19,001 nt of DNA from Dictyocoela muelleri. Its lineage: Eukaryota > Microsporidia. The stretch's first letter is position 1; every line of letters starts with the position of its first letter. The position numbers and the translations under genes were made by a program. Shown here in pieces: positions 16,317 through 19,001 of this stretch. The stretch spans positions 1-19,001 of the forward strand of contig SDVU01000157.1 in the NCBI GenBank assembly GCA_016256075.1, given 5' to 3'. The notes beneath the pieces are model-generated. The model made no database searches. It had not been told where the DNA came from and was given only the letters and a program-made list of their open reading frames with translations.

Positions 16317-17640
16317 TATGAAATTTAATAATTAAAATGCAGTTTTAGAATTTAAAGCAATTTATTTCGACTTAAAAATACCAATGATAAATTTAAAATT
16401 AAACATGAAATTCCAAGCTCGTTTACAATAAATCCCTTTTCTGCCATTAAATTGTTTAAAATAAAAAATTTCTCAACTAATTGTATAAAAATACCGTTTT
16501 ACATATTTTAAAATCTTTATGCTCAAATAGAATAACTGACATAGTAGGTTTATCAAATAACCTCGATAACATATTTACATAAATTCTACAAATAAAGCAC
16601 CCAATTGAAACTTCTTAACATTTTACAAATTATCTAAAAGGATTGAAAATGAAAAATTTCTACGCTACTTAAGAATTTGAAATTGATGGAATTATTAAAA
16701 AAATAACATAACATAAGAATTACATTCATAAGAAATTAAAAAATTAATATACGATTCAATAATAAATAGTATATAACATATATATATGGCTAAAATTCAT
16801 TTTAGAAATAATTTCAGACATACATACTATTTTTGGCCGTATAATGAGGCTTAAAAATTTATTATTTCTCAATGTGATGTCTCTAAAGAAATATTAAATT
16901 ATGAAAATAAATCACTAAGTATTAAACAGCAAATGGTGTAAATATTATAAAGTTTCAACACATAACGATTAAGTTTATGTTGTTAAAAAATTAACATAGA
17001 TTAAAAACCAAATAAAAAAAATAACTAAATTAAACAAAATTAATCCTTATTCAATGACTTACATATTTGTTTAAATTATAAATTAGATCTCACGAAAATA
17101 TTATTAGATTTTGTGTTTCAAAATAATTTTTAAATGATAATTTACGCAAAAATTAAAGGTAGGTATAAAACAATCAATTTTCATCATTAAAATATCTACC
17201 TGTAGTATCTAAAAGATAAAAAGACTTATTCTCTACAATTAGTCAATAAAAACCATGAAAGTTTTTATACTCATATTTTTTTCTACTCGAAAAAAAATTA
17301 TCAAAAGAAATAGTATAGGTATGAATTTAATAAAAAATGTAAAAACTGGTTTTAAAAAATTAAGTACCGAAATTAAATAATGATATAATGCTTCTAAATA
17401 ATGAAAAAACATTGTAATATATAAATAATTTTATTACTAGAAAAAAAATCGTCTAAATTTGATATAATATTAAGTATTTATTTTTCTAAAGTAAACATTA
17501 AAAACCTTATTTCTGCAGTTGAAGTTACAATACCAAAAAGAAATTGTCCTGTTAAAACCATATTATGCATATACTCATATCTAAAGACTTTGAGAAAAAA
17601 TACTGTATATTGAATTAAAAAATTATAATATGATCGTCTT
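16317..17640. other. Long A+T-rich stretch without a recognisable gene
   Basis: About 1.3 kb with no convincing gene, RNA or repeat. The only protein-like reading is at 16786-16938 on the plus strand (MAKIHFRNNFRHTYYFWPYN, then after one TAA KFIISQCDVSKEILNYENK). It has no recognised relative and may be chance or a decayed gene. The right part may include unrecognised upstream parts of the Tc1/mariner remnant. Confidence 0.35.
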
Positions 17641-17679
17641 TATTTTTTTTTCTTTTCCGTGTTTCATTAAAAAAATGAT

Positions 17680-17772
17680 GGCATCATAGACTTCACAACA
17701 AATATAGAAATCTCGATTCTATTTCACAATCAATTCAATATCATTTACGTGATATTTTACAATCTTTTTGGC
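17680..17772 (+). pseudogene. Tc1/mariner-type transposase remnant, left part
   Basis: Plus-strand fragments in different frames, DGIIDF (about 17678-17695), TINSI (about 17727-17741) and YHLRDILQSFW (about 17739-17770), match in order the Tc1 block preceding the second catalytic Asp (GiidF...tiNS..Y..iL). The sequence runs straight into the Merlin-type terminal repeat at 17773, and the family's next segment resumes on the far side at 18759. Frame changes show decay. Confidence 0.5.
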
Positions 17773-17798
17773 TAAAATTTCTTATATTCCCCCACAAA
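17773..17798. repeat. Left terminal inverted repeat of the Merlin-type element
   Basis: 26 bases exactly complementary to 18733-18758. Outer half TAAAATTTCTTATATT, inner half CCCCCACAAA. Confidence 0.9.
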
Positions 17799-17846
17799 AA
17801 ATTAATGCAAGAGAAAACGAAAATTAAAATAGAATACAACAAAAGA

Positions 17847-18707
17847 TCACTTTATTTTTAGTACAAGTAAAATTTTCTCAAAAACATTATTTTCATTTCT
17901 TTTAAAATTAAATTCATTTATAAAGTGGTTCAAGTTTTTCCTTATATTAGTACCATATAATTTTATATACTTTTTCAATCTCCCCCAAGTTGCTTCTATC
18001 GTCTGTGTATGTATTAATTTATTTTCGGGGTCAACAAAATGTTCCTTATGACAAATTTTATCATGCGAAGAAAAATAATTATCTAATCCCAAATATCCTC
18101 TCCACTCGTCTGAAATTATCTTTGTTTTCTTGTGGATATTTTTCCGGTGTATTTGGGTTAGAGTAGATTTTGACCGGTTTCTCGTTACTTCAAAAAAACA
18201 CCTTTTTGTTGTCCGAAATATCCCGACTACACACCAAATAGCGGATGTAAAACGTCCTCTTTCGAATTTCCGTTTAGGGACTGCTTCTCATCTATTTCTA
18301 CAGTCATACCTTCTTTTCCAATTTTTTGTCAAGGAAATTTTGCTATTTCTTTCCTTATTACACCTAGAACCGATTGTATAGCTTTTTACTCAACTTATAA
18401 CTCTCTTTTCAAGTTTTTTGATAGTTGTATTGACAGCCCATTCATATATTACCCTCAAGATTGTGGAAAGTTTAATTCTAATTTCAAAAAAATGGCTGCC
18501 TTTTCTTACAGATTCCCCTCTCTTTAAACATTTTACAGTGTTACATCGCCAAATATATCTATCTACAATATCTTTACCTTTTAATCTCATATGCTTCTTG
18601 CATTTCAAACATTTCATATTTCGTTTGAGTATCTCATGGTCCATCAAAGACTGAATTGTTTTAATATCAGATTTGGAAATCTCATAAATTACTTCTCGTA
18701 GATACAT
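17847..18707 (-). pseudogene. Merlin/IS1595-family transposase, frameshifted
   Basis: Total span fits about 285 residues, usual for Merlin transposases. The N-terminal part (18707-18390, 105 residues) has a zinc-ribbon-like CLKCKKHM...YIWRC...C followed by RKGSHFF, typical for the family. The next frame (about 18385-18300) carries GMTVEIDE with the first catalytic Asp. The third frame (about 18290-17847) has KRKFERGR, IISDEWRGY (second Asp) and FVDPENKLIHTQTIEATWGR (the Glu), completing the DDE triad. The gene is broken by a stop after the N-terminal frame, another TGA/TAA in the short middle frame, and a frame change between VEIDE and KRKFERGR. All three catalytic residues are still encoded. 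The start ATG is preceded directly by CCCC. Confidence 0.85.
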
Positions 18708-18711
18708 GGGG
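18708..18711 (-). promoter_or_regulatory. CCC-type start-proximal motif before the Merlin transposase
   Basis: CCCC directly abuts the transposase ATG on the minus strand, as in the two host genes of this window. Confidence 0.5.
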
Positions 18712-18732
18712 TATTTTAATATCTAAAAAATA

Positions 18733-18758
18733 TTTGTGGGGGAATATAAGAAATTTTA
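18733..18758. repeat. Right terminal inverted repeat of the Merlin-type element
   Basis: Exact reverse complement of 17773-17798, lying 26 bases upstream of the transposase start codon, so it must also contain or adjoin the promoter. Confidence 0.9.
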
Positions 18759-19001
18759 CCAGAGTTTTTTCAAAGAATAATATGATTAAAATATGTAAAT
18801 GTACCGATATAATTATAATGGATAATGTTTTTTTTTACAAAACAACAGATTTTAAATCTTTTTTAAAAACTAAAAAATAAATTTTGATTTTTGCCGGTAT
18901 ATTCTCCTTAATTAAATCCGATTGAAGAAGTATTTAGTAGTCTTAAGTCATGTTACTATAATTTACAACGCCCTAATAATTTTATTGAAATAAAAAGAAA
19001 T
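18759..19001 (+). pseudogene. Tc1/mariner-type transposase remnant, right part, running off the window
   Basis: The plus strand reads IIIMDNVFFYK (the D codon at 18821) and then, in a shifted frame, FLPVYSP, a TAA at 18909-18911, and LNPIEEVFSSLKS (the catalytic E codon at 18924). These are the DDE_3 signatures of Tc1/mariner transposases (fifqDNa-cHk; lPpySPdLNPIEn-ws-lK). The D-to-E spacing is about 34 codons, fitting DD34E. One frame change near 18870-18890 and one stop show that it is dead. The sequence upstream of the D is open from the Merlin edge, so the Merlin element interrupts this gene. Confidence 0.8.

Larger units (their letters stand above)
17773..18758 (-). mobile_element. Merlin/IS1595-type DNA transposon
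   Basis: A 986-base element bounded by perfect 26-base inverted repeats (17773-17798 and 18733-18758, with a CCCCC/GGGGG core) and filled by one minus-strand transposase gene with IS1595/ISXO2-like domains. The ends may extend two or three bases to a GG dinucleotide. Merlin elements normally make 8-9-base target duplications; here the flanking 9-mers agree only in a T run, so a duplication is not proven. Intact repeats with a decayed gene imply a once-autonomous copy that could still be mobilised in trans. Confidence 0.85.

Noticed and set aside
16786-16938. A protein-like frame (MAKIHFRNNF...).
   Set aside because: Short, interrupted by one TAA, no relative recognised; kept only as a note in the spacer entry.
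17760-18770. An 8-9-base target duplication around the Merlin-type element.
   Set aside because: Flanking 9-mers match only in a T run, which is weak evidence in this composition.

Overview
The window looks like nuclear DNA of a microsporidian (a fungal-related obligate intracellular parasite). Reasons: extreme A+T richness; intronless genes; and a run of 4-5 C bases directly before the start codon of both clear host genes and of one transposase, which is the CCC-type start-proximal motif known from microsporidia. The mobile-element mix (Ty3/gypsy, Merlin/IS1595, Tc1/mariner, probable piggyBac and pogo) suggests an expanded, repeat-rich microsporidian genome rather than a compacted one. Species is not determinable from the sequence alone.

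Layout. 1-540: decayed plus-strand coding remnant, possibly pogo/Tigger-type transposase. 620-1070: copy of a tRNA-derived SINE-like repeat (minus). 1530-2040: decayed plus-strand remnant, probably piggyBac-type transposase. 2350-6640: one full-span but broken Ty3/gypsy retroelement on the minus strand with two ~295-bp LTRs about 92% identical by eye. 6640-9210: gene-free repeat zone holding a tRNA-like 81-nt fold, a small inverted-repeat element, a short plus-strand SINE-like copy, a 19-bp perfect hairpin, and an 804-bp foldback palindrome. 9210-9645: second minus-strand SINE-like copy, ending about 120 bases before a host gene.

9767-14242: P5A-type ATPase (Spf1/ATP13A1 family), an ER membrane-helix dislocase, swollen by Asn/Asp-rich inserts. 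14494-14847 (minus, convergent): TFIIA small subunit (Toa2). These are the only two intact, recognisable host genes, and they share a 251-base A+T-rich 3' intergenic gap. 14856-14960: minisatellite in the Toa2 upstream region. 15189-15635: third minus-strand SINE-like copy. 15845-16316: MITE-like element with tandem 16-bp terminal units. 16317-17640: A+T-rich, nothing convincing. 17640-19001: plus-strand Tc1/mariner remnant interrupted by a minus-strand Merlin/IS1595 element (17773-18758) with 26-bp perfect terminal inverted repeats.

The two host genes have no evident joint pathway: one is ER protein quality control, the other RNA polymerase II initiation. The most novel material is the four-copy tRNA-derived SINE-like family, the tRNA-like fold at 6947-7027 and the foldback element with tripled subrepeats. 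All alignments were made by eye.
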